Positions 10,081-18,384 of a DNA stretch of 64,000 nucleotides are shown piece after piece (the first letter of the stretch is position 1; each line of letters opens with the position of its first letter). Source of the stretch: Aequorivita aquimaris (GTDB lineage: Bacteria; Bacteroidota; Bacteroidia; Flavobacteriales; Flavobacteriaceae); assembly GCF_001573155.1 (NCBI RefSeq), contig NZ_JRWG01000001.1:310001-374000 (forward strand), written 5' to 3'. The translations under genes were made by a program, and so were the position numbers. The notes under the pieces were generated by a model. It made no database searches. It had not been told where the DNA came from and worked only from the letters and a program-made list of their open reading frames with translations.

Positions 10081-10857
10081 TTGATCAAATTGAAGTTTAA
10101 TAGCGCCGCCCTTTCCGTAGTCTTTTCTTTAATATTTTGTGGAGTTACCGCACAAAATAATAAGATGAGCTTAGTGAAGGGCGGTGTTTATTTACCGCTC
10201 TACGGTGCCGAGGACAGAACTGTAAAAGTGGAGCCATTTTTAATGGACGTATATCCAGTAACCAATGAAGATTTTCTAAAATTCGTTGAAGAAAATCCGC
10301 AATGGAAAAAGAGCAACGTAAAACCCCTATTTGCCGATAAAAGTTATTTGACCAATTGGAAAAATGACGAAACTTTTCAAGGGCTACCAAATGCCCCAGT
10401 AACTAACATTTCGTGGTTTGCTGCCAAAAAATACTGCGAATGCCAAGGCAAACGTTTACCGACCATGGACGAATGGGAATTCGCCGCCATGGCCAATGAA
10501 AAAGTGCAGGATGCGCGAAGGATAGAATCCTACAACCAGTTTATTTTAAACTGGTATGAAACCCCAAAAACATTTAAAAACCCCATAGGTGAAACCTTCA
10601 AAAATTATTGGGGAATCTATGATCTTCACGGTTTGGTATGGGAATGGACATTGGATTTTAATTCTGTCCTAATCTCAGGGGAATCCCGAAAAGACGGAGA
10701 CAAAGACTCAAATCTATTCTGCGGAAGCGCGGCCATCGGTGCTTCAGACTTAATGAATTACGCAGCTTTTATGCGCTATGCCTTTCGCGGAAGTATGAAA
10801 GCGCGCTATTCTTCCCAAAACTTAGGCTTTCGTTGTGCGAAGGATGTTGAAAACTAA
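10081..10857 (+). CDS. nirV: NirV-like formylglycine-generating-enzyme fold protein
   Basis: NirV genes accompany nirK in many denitrifiers and encode proteins of the FGE/sulfatase-modifying-factor fold; their exact job is not settled. The 258-residue product shows that fold: DVYPVTNEDFLKFV, ISWFAAKKYCECQGKRLPT, a DEWEFAA motif, GLVWEWT and a final RCA near the end. The first codon is TTG at 10081; the first in-frame ATG would remove the signal peptide (AALSVVFSLIFCGVTAQ), so TTG is the better start and the protein is probably exported. It lies 5 bp after nirK and 11 bp before the SCO gene, in one operon. Confidence 0.82.
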   Translation: MIKLKFNSAALSVVFSLIFCGVTAQNNKMSLVKGGVYLPLYGAEDRTVKVEPFLMDVYPVTNEDFLKFVEENPQWKKSNVKPLFADKSYLTNWKNDETFQGLPNAPVTNISWFAAKKYCECQGKRLPTMDEWEFAAMANEKVQDARRIESYNQFILNWYETPKTFKNPIGETFKNYWGIYDLHGLVWEWTLDFNSVLISGESRKDGDKDSNLFCGSAAIGASDLMNYAAFMRYAFRGSMKARYSSQNLGFRCAKDVEN

Positions 10858-10868
10858 AAAATAGCAAG

Positions 10869-11489
10869 ATGAAATATTTAAGATATATCGCAATTATAAT
10901 TGCATTGGTGGGTTTATTTTCCTGCAATAACAATTCAGAAAAAGATGCTGAAGCCATTACAGCTTCTAAAGTAAAAAAGGCAGAGAATGAAGCTATTCCG
11001 GAAATGTCCATCTATAACCTTCCCTCCCACTGGACTACACAGAATGGTGAAGAAATTGAACTAAAGGATTTGCAGGGAAAAGTTGTGGTTATGGTTATGA
11101 TCTATACCACCTGTAAGGCCGCTTGCCCGCGTTTGGTTGCAGATATGCGAAATATTGAAAAACAAGTGCCTGAGGAAAAAAAGGACGACGTACAATATGT
11201 TTTTGTAAGTATAGATCCAGAAACCGATACGCCTGAAAGACTTAAAGCTTTTAGTAAAGAAAATGAAATGGAAGATGAAAAATGGCTATTCCTGCGAGGC
11301 ACAGAAGCCGACACGCGCGAATTTGCGGCTGTCTTAGCGGTTAATTACAAAGAGATTTCGCCAATGGATTTTTCGCACTCAAACATTATAAGTGTTTTTG
11401 ACCAGCGCGGCGAAATGGTTCATCAGCAAGAAGGGCTGGGCGTGGACAACAAAGAAACCATTGCAGCAATTATTGAATTGGCAAAATAA
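10869..11489 (+). CDS. SCO1/SenC family copper-delivery lipoprotein
   Basis: SCO proteins are membrane-anchored thioredoxin-fold proteins that deliver copper or reduce cysteines during assembly of copper enzymes. The 206-residue product has a lipobox (LVGLFSC), a globular domain beginning around residue 55, the copper-binding CKAAC motif followed by Pro (about residues 81-86), and a downstream His in DFSHSN. It closes the porin-nirK-nirV operon. That context points to copper loading of NirK, although a role for the cbb3 oxidase encoded next door is also possible. Confidence 0.9.
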   Translation: MKYLRYIAIIIALVGLFSCNNNSEKDAEAITASKVKKAENEAIPEMSIYNLPSHWTTQNGEEIELKDLQGKVVVMVMIYTTCKAACPRLVADMRNIEKQVPEEKKDDVQYVFVSIDPETDTPERLKAFSKENEMEDEKWLFLRGTEADTREFAAVLAVNYKEISPMDFSHSNIISVFDQRGEMVHQQEGLGVDNKETIAAIIELAK

Positions 11490-11508
11490 AAATTATTGGC
11501 AATCCGTC

Positions 11509-11545
11509 AAAAAAGTCTGTTTCCATTATGAAGCAGACTTTTTTT
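11509..11545. terminator. Bidirectional terminator between the nir and cco operons
   Basis: The arms AAAAAAGTCTG (11509-11519) and CAGACTTTTTT (11534-11544) give T-runs in both directions. The hairpin lies between the convergent SCO gene and the last small gene of the cco operon, and touches the stop codon of the latter. Confidence 0.8.
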
Positions 11546-11732
11546 ACTTCAAATTCTCCGGGTGATCGTTCTTTTTAGGCTTGTTATGAACCATCCCTTT
11601 TTTGTTCCTGCGCTTTTTCTTAACATAAAAAAGCAGTCCGCCAATAATAGCAAAAGCTACAATTATGGAGATAATGGTAGCAATTACCCCTCCGGAATAG
11701 TCCACTAAGTAGATACTGTCTATATTTTGCAT
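11544..11732 (-). CDS. Very small single-span membrane protein, end of cco operon
   Basis: A 62-residue product has one membrane helix (about residues 15-37, GGVIATIISIIVAFAIIGGL) and a strongly basic cytoplasmic tail rich in Lys and Arg. It starts at an ATG 41 bp after another small membrane protein gene and ends at the terminator of the operon. I recognise no family. Size and topology resemble accessory subunits such as CcoQ or CcoS, so a small cbb3 oxidase companion is possible but unproven. Confidence 0.6.
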   Translation of the reverse strand: MQNIDSIYLVDYSGGVIATIISIIVAFAIIGGLLFYVKKKRRNKKGMVHNKPKKNDHPENLK

Positions 11733-11773
11733 AACGGTAATTTTAAATTTAAGTTACTAAAAAATAAAGAGAA

Positions 11774-11905
11774 TTACTCATTCTTTTTCCCTTTCATCAC
11801 AAAGTTTATTACCATCGCGCTCAGCACTACACAAACCACCGCGAAAACGATTATTAGTGCGGTACCTATGCCCCAATTTGCTAAAGGAATCATTGCACTT
11901 ATCAT
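11774..11905 (-). CDS. Very small membrane protein (43 residues), cco operon
   Basis: A 43-residue open frame on the minus strand (ATG at 11905, TAA at 11774) encodes one long helix (about residues 12-37, TALIIVFAVVCVVLSAMVIN) followed by MKGKKNE. It starts 12 bp after the SafE-type gene and precedes the 62-residue gene. Both proteins share the plan of one helix and a basic tail. Codon use and tight spacing favour a real gene, but there is no homology to confirm it. Confidence 0.55.
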   Translation of the reverse strand: MISAMIPLANWGIGTALIIVFAVVCVVLSAMVINFVMKGKKNE

Positions 11906-11917
11906 AATTTGAATATT

Positions 11918-12655
11918 TTATTGGTTACTGATTGTTTTATTTTCTGAGGCTACTGTCTTACATTCATAATTGGCCTCAACGTTTTCGGTCATTGGTTTGG
12001 GTGATACATAGGGAATTCCCAGCCCCAAGCCTCGAACTATAAAAAGACAGCCTATAATTACCACCAACACAGGAATGGCACGACGGATGCGCTGCCTTAC
12101 CTGAGCGTTTAAAAAATTGCCCAAATATATGGCGGAAGTCATTAAGGGAATGGTGCCCAGTCCGAAGACGGCCATATACAAACTTCCCTGTAGGGCATTG
12201 CCTGAAGCGATAGCTCCAAAAACTGCCATATAAACTAGACCACACGGCAGGAAACCGTTTAAGAAACCAATTGTAAGGAAAGTATCTGGGGTTTTCTTTT
12301 TGAGTTCCTTTCCCAGCGCCGATTTTACTTTGGGAATGACACGATAAATTGGTTTAGAAAAATTGTAATTGTTGAAAGCTTTCTGCGGAATAAATATTAC
12401 CGCAAGCATCAAAACTCCTATAAAAATAGAAAGTTGCTGCTGAAAACCGAAGAGATTCAAACTTTTTCCCACCAATCCGAAAACGAGCCCAATAATACTG
12501 TAAGCGAAAATTCTTCCGAAATGATAGAGAAAAATCTGCCCAACTTTCTTCACATTATTACTTCTGTCCACCGGCAACAGAAATGCTATGGGACCACACA
12601 TTCCCACGCAGTGAAAACTTCCCAATAATCCAAATATGAGGGCGGTGTATAGCAT
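11918..12655 (-). CDS. SafE/TauE-like membrane protein of the cbb3 cluster
   Basis: This 245-residue integral membrane protein has six hydrophobic helices. It opens with FGLLGSFHCVGMCGPIAF, the HCxGMCGP motif of the UreH/SafE-like branch related to the membrane domain of DsbD. A second GFLNGFLPCGLVYMA copy follows near residue 131. In Bacteroidota and Proteobacteria such genes often follow ccoGHIS and are thought to help copper or thiol handling during oxidase assembly. Here it follows ccoH after a gap of 127 bp that contains a heptanucleotide repeat. Confidence 0.82.
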   Translation of the reverse strand: MLYTALIFGLLGSFHCVGMCGPIAFLLPVDRSNNVKKVGQIFLYHFGRIFAYSIIGLVFGLVGKSLNLFGFQQQLSIFIGVLMLAVIFIPQKAFNNYNFSKPIYRVIPKVKSALGKELKKKTPDTFLTIGFLNGFLPCGLVYMAVFGAIASGNALQGSLYMAVFGLGTIPLMTSAIYLGNFLNAQVRQRIRRAIPVLVVIIGCLFIVRGLGLGIPYVSPKPMTENVEANYECKTVASENKTISNQ

Positions 12656-12674
12656 TTTTTTGTTTCAGGTTTCT

Positions 12675-12723
12675 GGGTTAAGGGTTAAGGGTTAAGGGTT
12701 AAGGGTTAAGGGTTAAGGGTTAA
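12675..12723. repeat. Seven tandem copies of GGGTTAA
   Basis: Seven uninterrupted copies of the 7-bp unit GGGTTAA occupy 49 bp between ccoH and the SafE-type gene. There is no length variation between units, which suggests recent expansion or active slippage. Confidence 0.97.
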
Positions 12724-12782
12724 TTTAATACATTTTCAAAATTTGAATGAAACCTAAACTTTTAAACTTCTCAACTCATCCA

Positions 12783-13229
12783 CTAATAAACTATTTCCTT
12801 TTTATATAAATAATCCTTTCCTTCATAACTCCATTGTACAATTGTGTTCCATCGTCCGGCTACCAATCGTTCATCGGGGATCAAAAGTCTGTTGGACGAA
12901 AGCTTTAAAGGCTCTTGAAAATCAAGCTTTTTATTGGACGGTCTATACAGAAAAACAGTACCTGTAATTTTGGAATAATCCAAGTTTCCGGGAAACGTGA
13001 GCATCCAGCCTTGGTCCGTTTTTTCACCTGTAATATTGACCGTTAGGGAGTTTGAATTGGCTCTATCATCAATTTCCTTTTGATAGACCAATTCCTTCTT
13101 ATAATATTCTTCGGTAACCAGATCGTAATCGTACTGCTTATCGGTACTTATTTTTATTACGAAAAATAGGATAAAGCCTATAAAAAGTACCATCCCAATC
13201 ACCAATCCTGTTCCCCAATTTATTTTCAT
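12783..13229 (-). CDS. ccoH: FixH/CcoH-type cbb3 oxidase assembly protein
   Basis: The 148-residue protein has one N-terminal helix (WGTGLVIGMVLFIGFILFFVI) followed by the conserved tail YDYDLVTEEYYKKELVYQKEID, typical of FixH. The remainder forms a small periplasmic beta domain. FixH works with the CcoI copper ATPase and CcoG in maturing cbb3 oxidase. It lies 13 bp after ccoG in the same operon. Confidence 0.9.
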   Translation of the reverse strand: MKINWGTGLVIGMVLFIGFILFFVIKISTDKQYDYDLVTEEYYKKELVYQKEIDDRANSNSLTVNITGEKTDQGWMLTFPGNLDYSKITGTVFLYRPSNKKLDFQEPLKLSSNRLLIPDERLVAGRWNTIVQWSYEGKDYLYKKEIVY

Positions 13230-13242
13230 AGCTCGTTCTTAA

Positions 13243-14664
13243 TTAATTGTAACTTCTAGGCCCAAGGAAAGTGACGCTTGTGGTCTCTATTAGATCCTCA
13301 CCACTATAAACCTCGATTACCGCACGGTTTTTATCGCCGCTCAAAGCTGCATTGTTAATTTCAATAAAAAGTGTTCCCTCAGCCAATCCCTGTGCGGGAA
13401 CTACTATTTCTCCTTGTTTTACGCTGTGGATGGTTCCCTTAGGCGATTTCAACTTAAAGTGGATGTTATCAATATTTTTCGTGGTTTTGTTGAGCAATTT
13501 ATAGGTGAAAACATTGCTGATAATATTGTTATCCTTGTGTTCGTAAAGCTGTCCTGGCAGTCTCAGAATATTTGCTTCCACATCACTTCTTAAAAATAAC
13601 ATCCCGGTAAGCACGCCGATTAGGATAACCAAAACTGCGGTGTATCCCTTCAATCTGGGAGTAAATTTGAAAGGTGCTTTCTTTTCAATATTTTCCTCAC
13701 TTGCATAGCGAATCAAGCCTTTGGGTAAGTTAACGGCCTCCATAATACTGTCGCAAGCGTCAATACAAGCCGTACAGTTTACGCACTCCAGTTGTGTACC
13801 GTTCCGTATGTCGATGCCGGTAGGACAAACGTGAACGCATTGAAAGCAATCTATACAATCTCCCTTTCCGGAAGCTTCGCGATCTTCGTTCTTTTTAAAC
13901 TTTGCGCGACCTACTTCCTTTTCCCCCCGTTTGTGGTCATACGCCACAATTATTGACTTATTGTCCAGCAACACGCCCTGTAATCTTCCATAGGGACAAG
14001 CTATAATACAGACTTGCTCTCGGAACCAAGCAAAGATGAAATAGAACACCGCCGTGAATATCAACAATGATATTAAGGTACTAATGTGCTCCAACGGTCC
14101 ATCAACAATATATTGAACCAACCGATCGCTACCTATCAAATAGGCAAGAAAAATATTGGCAATGAGGAATGAAATGATAAAAAAGATAAACCACTTAAGG
14201 GCACGCTTTTTTATTTTATCGGCATTCCAGGGTTGCTTATCCAAGCGGATCTGTGCCCCGCGATCTCCATCTATCCAATATTCAATTCTTCGAAAAACCA
14301 TTTCCATGAAAATGGTCTGGGGACAGATCCATCCGCAGAAAATTCTTCCAAAGGCGGCCGTAAAGAAAATAATGAATACGACCATTATAATCATCATGAT
14401 CACAAAAAGATAAAAATCCTGCGGCCAGAATGGAAATCCAAAAATATTGAAACGGCGCTCCAAAACGTTGAAGAGCAGAAATTGGTTCCCGTTAATTTTC
14501 ACAAACGGTGCTACGAACAGAAACGCGAGCAAGATATAGCTTACATATTTTCTGTACTGATACAGTTTTCCGGAAGGCTTTTTTGGGTAAACCCATGCTC
14601 TCTTGCCTTCTTCATCGATGGTGCCTATACTATCGCGGAAACGTTCGTTTTCGGGGGTATCCAA
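13243..14664 (-). CDS. ccoG: Cytochrome c oxidase accessory protein CcoG (FixG/RdxA)
   Basis: CcoG is a membrane-bound ferredoxin-like protein that reduces copper during cbb3 oxidase assembly. The 473-residue sequence has several N-terminal membrane helices. Cysteine motifs are FCGWICPQT, CIIACPYGR, and a pair of 4Fe-4S cluster motifs (CIDCFQCVHVCPTG and CVNCTACIDACD, about residues 268-308). A C-terminal beta domain follows. The start codon is TTG at 14664: an in-frame TAA lies four codons upstream and the sequence from this TTG matches the usual DTPENERFRD beginning. It follows ccoP after 34 bp. Confidence 0.93.
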   Translation of the reverse strand: MDTPENERFRDSIGTIDEEGKRAWVYPKKPSGKLYQYRKYVSYILLAFLFVAPFVKINGNQFLLFNVLERRFNIFGFPFWPQDFYLFVIMMIIMVVFIIFFTAAFGRIFCGWICPQTIFMEMVFRRIEYWIDGDRGAQIRLDKQPWNADKIKKRALKWFIFFIISFLIANIFLAYLIGSDRLVQYIVDGPLEHISTLISLLIFTAVFYFIFAWFREQVCIIACPYGRLQGVLLDNKSIIVAYDHKRGEKEVGRAKFKKNEDREASGKGDCIDCFQCVHVCPTGIDIRNGTQLECVNCTACIDACDSIMEAVNLPKGLIRYASEENIEKKAPFKFTPRLKGYTAVLVILIGVLTGMLFLRSDVEANILRLPGQLYEHKDNNIISNVFTYKLLNKTTKNIDNIHFKLKSPKGTIHSVKQGEIVVPAQGLAEGTLFIEINNAALSGDKNRAVIEVYSGEDLIETTSVTFLGPRSYN

Positions 14665-14698
14665 AATTTAATTTTTAATGGTTCCTATATATATAAAG

Positions 14699-15682
14699 TT
14701 ACTTTCCTTCTGCCTGTATATCATCAATAACCGGATCGTTGGTCATTTCAATTTTAATGGTAGTAGAGTCTATAACTTTTACATCTACGTTATCAACGGG
14801 GGCATTTTCATCTACCCAAATGTCTCCTTCAGGCTCCTTGGCATCCACCGGATTGGTGCCGTGAAGCGTCATAACATAACTTGCCACTTGGGCCATTTCG
14901 CTTGGTTTAAGGTCGGTCTTCCAAGCAATCATCCCTTTTCCGGCACGACCACCTTCGCTTATGGTATGGAAAATATTCTTTATTCCACCACCTAAAATCC
15001 AATAGTCATCGGTAAGGTTTGGACCTATACCTCCTCCCCCGGAATCCTTGTGACAAGCTACACAATTGGCAATATATATGCTTTTTCCTGCCTCAATATC
15101 GCCCGCATCGGTAAGTAATTCTACGGTATTGGCATCGATTAAGTCTTTATTGTTCTTTTTATATTCATCTACCTCCGCCTTGGCCTGCGCGATTTCTATT
15201 TCATATTCCTCTGTTTGGTTCGTGCCATCAAAAATGTGGTACCGAACTAAATAAACAGCTGCGAAGATGATGGTCGCATAAAACATATACACCCACCACG
15301 GTGGAAGGTTATTGTCCAATTCACGAATACCGTCATAGTTATGGTCCAATACAATTTCCTGCTCTTTTGCCACAGGTTTGGCATCGAGCATTTCCTTGTA
15401 TTTTCTTTTGAACCAACCGAAACGATTATCTTCCCGCATTTTCTCCGCTAAAAGATACCGTTCTTGGGCTTCACCGGTCAAGCCGTCAAATAATACACGT
15501 TGAAGGGCAGCAACAATAATTTCCAATGCAATTGCGAAGAAGAACAACATGCCCAGAACAGCCCAAATAATAGGATATTTTACGATGGCCCATTGGTCAC
15601 CGGAGTCAATGATTAATTCCAAGAGAAAAAAGGCGAGGATGATAAAGCCGATAACTCTTAAATATGATGCTGTGGTTTTCAT
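14699..15682 (-). CDS. ccoP: cbb3 oxidase subunit III, mono-haem CcoP
   Basis: CcoP passes electrons from the cytochrome bc1 or alternative complex to CcoO. The 327-residue protein has two N-terminal helices, a long linker, the conserved ELDNNLPPWWVYMFY segment with a further helix (about residues 120-146), and one cytochrome c domain with a single CVACH. The axial Met is in GKGMIAW. Proteobacterial CcoP normally has two CxxCH haem sites; only one is present here. The C-terminal extension after residue 285 is acidic. The gene overlaps ccoQ by 4 bp. Confidence 0.92.
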   Translation of the reverse strand: MKTTASYLRVIGFIILAFFLLELIIDSGDQWAIVKYPIIWAVLGMLFFFAIALEIIVAALQRVLFDGLTGEAQERYLLAEKMREDNRFGWFKRKYKEMLDAKPVAKEQEIVLDHNYDGIRELDNNLPPWWVYMFYATIIFAAVYLVRYHIFDGTNQTEEYEIEIAQAKAEVDEYKKNNKDLIDANTVELLTDAGDIEAGKSIYIANCVACHKDSGGGGIGPNLTDDYWILGGGIKNIFHTISEGGRAGKGMIAWKTDLKPSEMAQVASYVMTLHGTNPVDAKEPEGDIWVDENAPVDNVDVKVIDSTTIKIEMTNDPVIDDIQAEGK

Positions 15683-15876
15683 AGTAGTTCTTCGTTTTGG
15701 TTGTTAGTATCTAAGTCCAATGGAATATTGCTTACTTCCTTTATATGTTCTTTTTTGGCTGTAATTACCCAATAAAAGAGTACCACAAAAAAGATGAAGA
15801 ATATTAATAGCGAAATCAATGGATATATTTGAACGTTGTCTATGTTCTCGAGGTTTCCTTTTACAAATTTCAACAT
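15679..15876 (-). CDS. ccoQ: cbb3 oxidase small subunit CcoQ
   Basis: A 65-residue protein has one membrane helix (about residues 18-39, LISLLIFFIFFVVLFYWVIT) and a polar tail. It lies 2 bp after ccoNO and overlaps ccoP. This position and shape define CcoQ, a non-catalytic subunit thought to stabilise the complex. The sequence itself is poorly conserved, so the name rests mainly on context. Confidence 0.82.
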   Translation of the reverse strand: MLKFVKGNLENIDNVQIYPLISLLIFFIFFVVLFYWVITAKKEHIKEVSNIPLDLDTNNQNEELL

Positions 15877-15878
15877 AA

Positions 15879-18080
15879 CTATTCGTTTTTAGCCGAAGCA
15901 TCTTCGGTGTTCTGTACTTTAATATCAGTTCCCAAACGTTGCAGATAAGCAATAACGGCAACTATCTCACGGTTTTTCATTTCTACAAATGCTTCCCCAT
16001 TTTCCTCAGCGTATTTCTTGCTGGCTTCATACGTAGCCACAAAATCTGGATCGCTGTATAGATTCTGTTCAATTTTTGCACCTTGCTCATCCATCCATTG
16101 TTGCGCATTCGCTATTTCCTCTTCGGTATAGGGAACTCCCAAGGTTACCATCGTGCGCATTTTTGTTTCGGTGTCTGATTTATCCAATTCTGAATTTATC
16201 AACCATTTATAGGAAGGCATAATTGAACCTGAGGAAGTACTCTGCGGATCGTACATATGGTTCAAGTGCCAGTTATCTGAATACTTTCCACCCACGCGAT
16301 GCAAATCAGGACCGGTACGCTTACTTCCCCATAGGAATGGGTGATCGTATACATATTCCCCAGATTTTGAATATTCACCATAACGTTCCACTTCACTTCT
16401 AAATGGTCTAATCATCTGCGAATGGCAGCCTACGCAACCTTCACGGATATAGATATCCCTACCTTCCAATTCCAAAGGTGTGTATGGTTTCACACTTGAA
16501 ATTTTCGGCACATAATCATCTACCATTAGCGAAGGTATAATTTGCACCATACCTCCAATTAAAATGGCAATGGTTGCGTAAATGGTCAATTTAACAGGGC
16601 GACGCTCAAGCCAAGTGTGCCAACCTTCACCGGCAGCCTGCCTTTTCGTTACCGGGGCGAGTGGCGCAGCTTCGGCCAATTCATCAGTAACCTTGCTACC
16701 TTTTCTTGCCGTCATTACAACGTTATAAAGTAAAATGAAGGCTCCCGTAATATAGAGCGTTCCACCTATGGCGCGCATCCAGTACATTGGGATAATTTGG
16801 GTAACGGTTTCCAGGAAGTTTCCGTAGGTAAGCGTACCGTCTGGGTTGAATTGGTTCCACATAGAAGCTTGCATAAAACCTGCTACATACATAGGAAGGG
16901 CATACATTATAATACCTAATGTTCCAATCCAGAAATGGGCGTTTGCCAATTTCACGGAATATAATTTTGTTTTGAAAAGTCGCGGTACCAACCAATAGAT
17001 CATACCAAAGGTCAGGAATCCGTTCCAGGCCAGTGCCCCAACGTGAACGTGGGCAATAATCCAATCGCTAAAGTGGGCAATTGCATTTACGTTTTTAAGC
17101 GAAAGCATTGGACCTTCAAAAGTTGCCATCCCGTAACCGGTAATTGCCACTACCATAAATTTCAATACGGGGTCAACCCGAACTTTATCCCAAGCGCCGC
17201 GCAGGGTTAAAAGCCCGTTTATCATACCTCCCCAAGATGGAGCAATAAGCATTACGGAGAACGCAACGCCCAAGTTTTGGGCCCACTCCGGCAGTGCGGA
17301 ATACAACAAGTGGTGCGGTCCTGCCCAGATATAAATAAAAATCAACGACCAAAAGTGTACAATGGATAGTCGGTAGGAATATACCGGTCTATTGGCCGCT
17401 TTCGGCACAAAATAATACATTAAACCAAGGAAAGGCGTGGTAAGGAAGAACGCAACCGCATTATGCCCGTACCACCATTGCACCAGCGCATCCTGTACAC
17501 CGGAATACATGGAATAACTCTTCAGGGCGTTCACCGGAATGGCCATACTGTTCACGATATGCAAAACTGCTACCGTTACCCAAGTTCCCAGATAGAACCA
17601 CAAGGCAACGTATAAATGGCGTTGGCGTCTTTTTACCATCGTCATAATCAGGTTGATACCAAAGGCTACCCAGATTATTGCGATGGCAATATCAATTGGC
17701 CACTCAAGCTCGGCATATTCCTTTGAAGTTGTATAGCCCAACGGAAGCGTTATCGCAGCGCCAACAATGATCGCCTGCCAACCCCAAAAGTTTAGGTTAC
17801 TTAGAAAATCACTCCACATTCGCGCTTTCAGCAAACGCTGGGTGGAATAATAAACCCCTGCAAAAATGGCGTTACCCACAAAGGCGAAGATCACCGCGTT
17901 TGTATGCAGCGGACGTAAACGCCCGAAACTGAGCCACGAAATACCATCGGTCAGGTTTGGGAACAAAAACATAAAAGCGAGCAATAAGCCCACGCTCATA
18001 CCAATGAGGCCCCAAAAAATGGTTGCATTGATGAATTTTTTGACAATCTGGTTGTCGTAGTAAAACTGTTCTGTTTGCAT
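15879..18080 (-). CDS. ccoNO: Fused cbb3 oxidase subunits I and II (CcoNO)
   Basis: This 733-residue protein joins the catalytic haem-copper subunit CcoN (about residues 1-480) to the mono-haem CcoO (about 510-733). CcoN motifs are LRPLHTNAV (low-spin haem His), WWYGHNAVAFF (copper His), AGPHHLLY (copper His pair), and IAHVHVGALAWNG (haem ligands). CcoO shows the linking helix, EGCVGCHSQM, then GPDLHRVGGKYS and a Met in IMPSYKW. The fusion is characteristic of Bacteroidota. The complex is a high-affinity terminal oxidase for low oxygen. The gene follows ccoS by 13 bp. Confidence 0.96.
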   Translation of the reverse strand: MQTEQFYYDNQIVKKFINATIFWGLIGMSVGLLLAFMFLFPNLTDGISWLSFGRLRPLHTNAVIFAFVGNAIFAGVYYSTQRLLKARMWSDFLSNLNFWGWQAIIVGAAITLPLGYTTSKEYAELEWPIDIAIAIIWVAFGINLIMTMVKRRQRHLYVALWFYLGTWVTVAVLHIVNSMAIPVNALKSYSMYSGVQDALVQWWYGHNAVAFFLTTPFLGLMYYFVPKAANRPVYSYRLSIVHFWSLIFIYIWAGPHHLLYSALPEWAQNLGVAFSVMLIAPSWGGMINGLLTLRGAWDKVRVDPVLKFMVVAITGYGMATFEGPMLSLKNVNAIAHFSDWIIAHVHVGALAWNGFLTFGMIYWLVPRLFKTKLYSVKLANAHFWIGTLGIIMYALPMYVAGFMQASMWNQFNPDGTLTYGNFLETVTQIIPMYWMRAIGGTLYITGAFILLYNVVMTARKGSKVTDELAEAAPLAPVTKRQAAGEGWHTWLERRPVKLTIYATIAILIGGMVQIIPSLMVDDYVPKISSVKPYTPLELEGRDIYIREGCVGCHSQMIRPFRSEVERYGEYSKSGEYVYDHPFLWGSKRTGPDLHRVGGKYSDNWHLNHMYDPQSTSSGSIMPSYKWLINSELDKSDTETKMRTMVTLGVPYTEEEIANAQQWMDEQGAKIEQNLYSDPDFVATYEASKKYAEENGEAFVEMKNREIVAVIAYLQRLGTDIKVQNTEDASAKNE

Positions 18081-18093
18081 AGTTTTAATAGAA

Positions 18094-18321
18094 TTATTCC
18101 TGCCAGGTGGCAGGCTCGGTTTCTGGTTTGGTTATGGTTTTTTTTGAAGTGTTTTTTATGTTCGCGCTGCCTTCCTTTACCAGTTCATCCTCAAAAAGCA
18201 TACGGACGGAAGGCGTATAGGTATCGTCATACTGGCCTTTCTTTACGGAATAGATAAATAGCGCAAAAAAAATGAGCGCCACAAAAACGCTGATTGCCAA
18301 TAGCATATAAATTATTGTCAT
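18094..18321 (-). CDS. ccoS: cbb3 oxidase maturation protein CcoS
   Basis: The 75-residue CcoS/FixS-type protein has one helix (IIYMLLAISVFVALIFFALFIYSVKKGQYDD), where the helix runs into the conserved K-x-G-Q-Y/F-D motif. The D-x-D-related tail and a VRMLFEDE segment follow. CcoS is needed for cofactor insertion into CcoN. It is the first gene of the cco operon, 18 bp after its -7 element. Confidence 0.88.
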   Translation of the reverse strand: MTIIYMLLAISVFVALIFFALFIYSVKKGQYDDTYTPSVRMLFEDELVKEGSANIKNTSKKTITKPETEPATWQE

Positions 18322-18338
18322 ACCTGAAAATTATGATT

Positions 18339-18381
18339 CAAAAATATTATTGCAAACGCCCTTAAAATATGACATTCGTCA
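18339..18381 (-). promoter_or_regulatory. Crp/Fnr-type box plus -7 element, cco operon promoter
   Basis: Read on the minus strand, TGACGAATGTCA (18381-18370) is followed after exactly 23 bp by TATTTTTG (18346-18339), a perfect TAnnTTTG element. The ATG of ccoS is 17 bp further on. The architecture equals that of the hemN promoter. Confidence 0.75.
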
Positions 18382-18384
18382 ATT

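Noticed and set aside
12675-12723. Heptamer array as telomere, CRISPR or origin iteron
   Set aside because: The units are 7 bp without spacers, lie inside an operon, and no replication or cas gene is near; a slippage repeat is the simplest reading.
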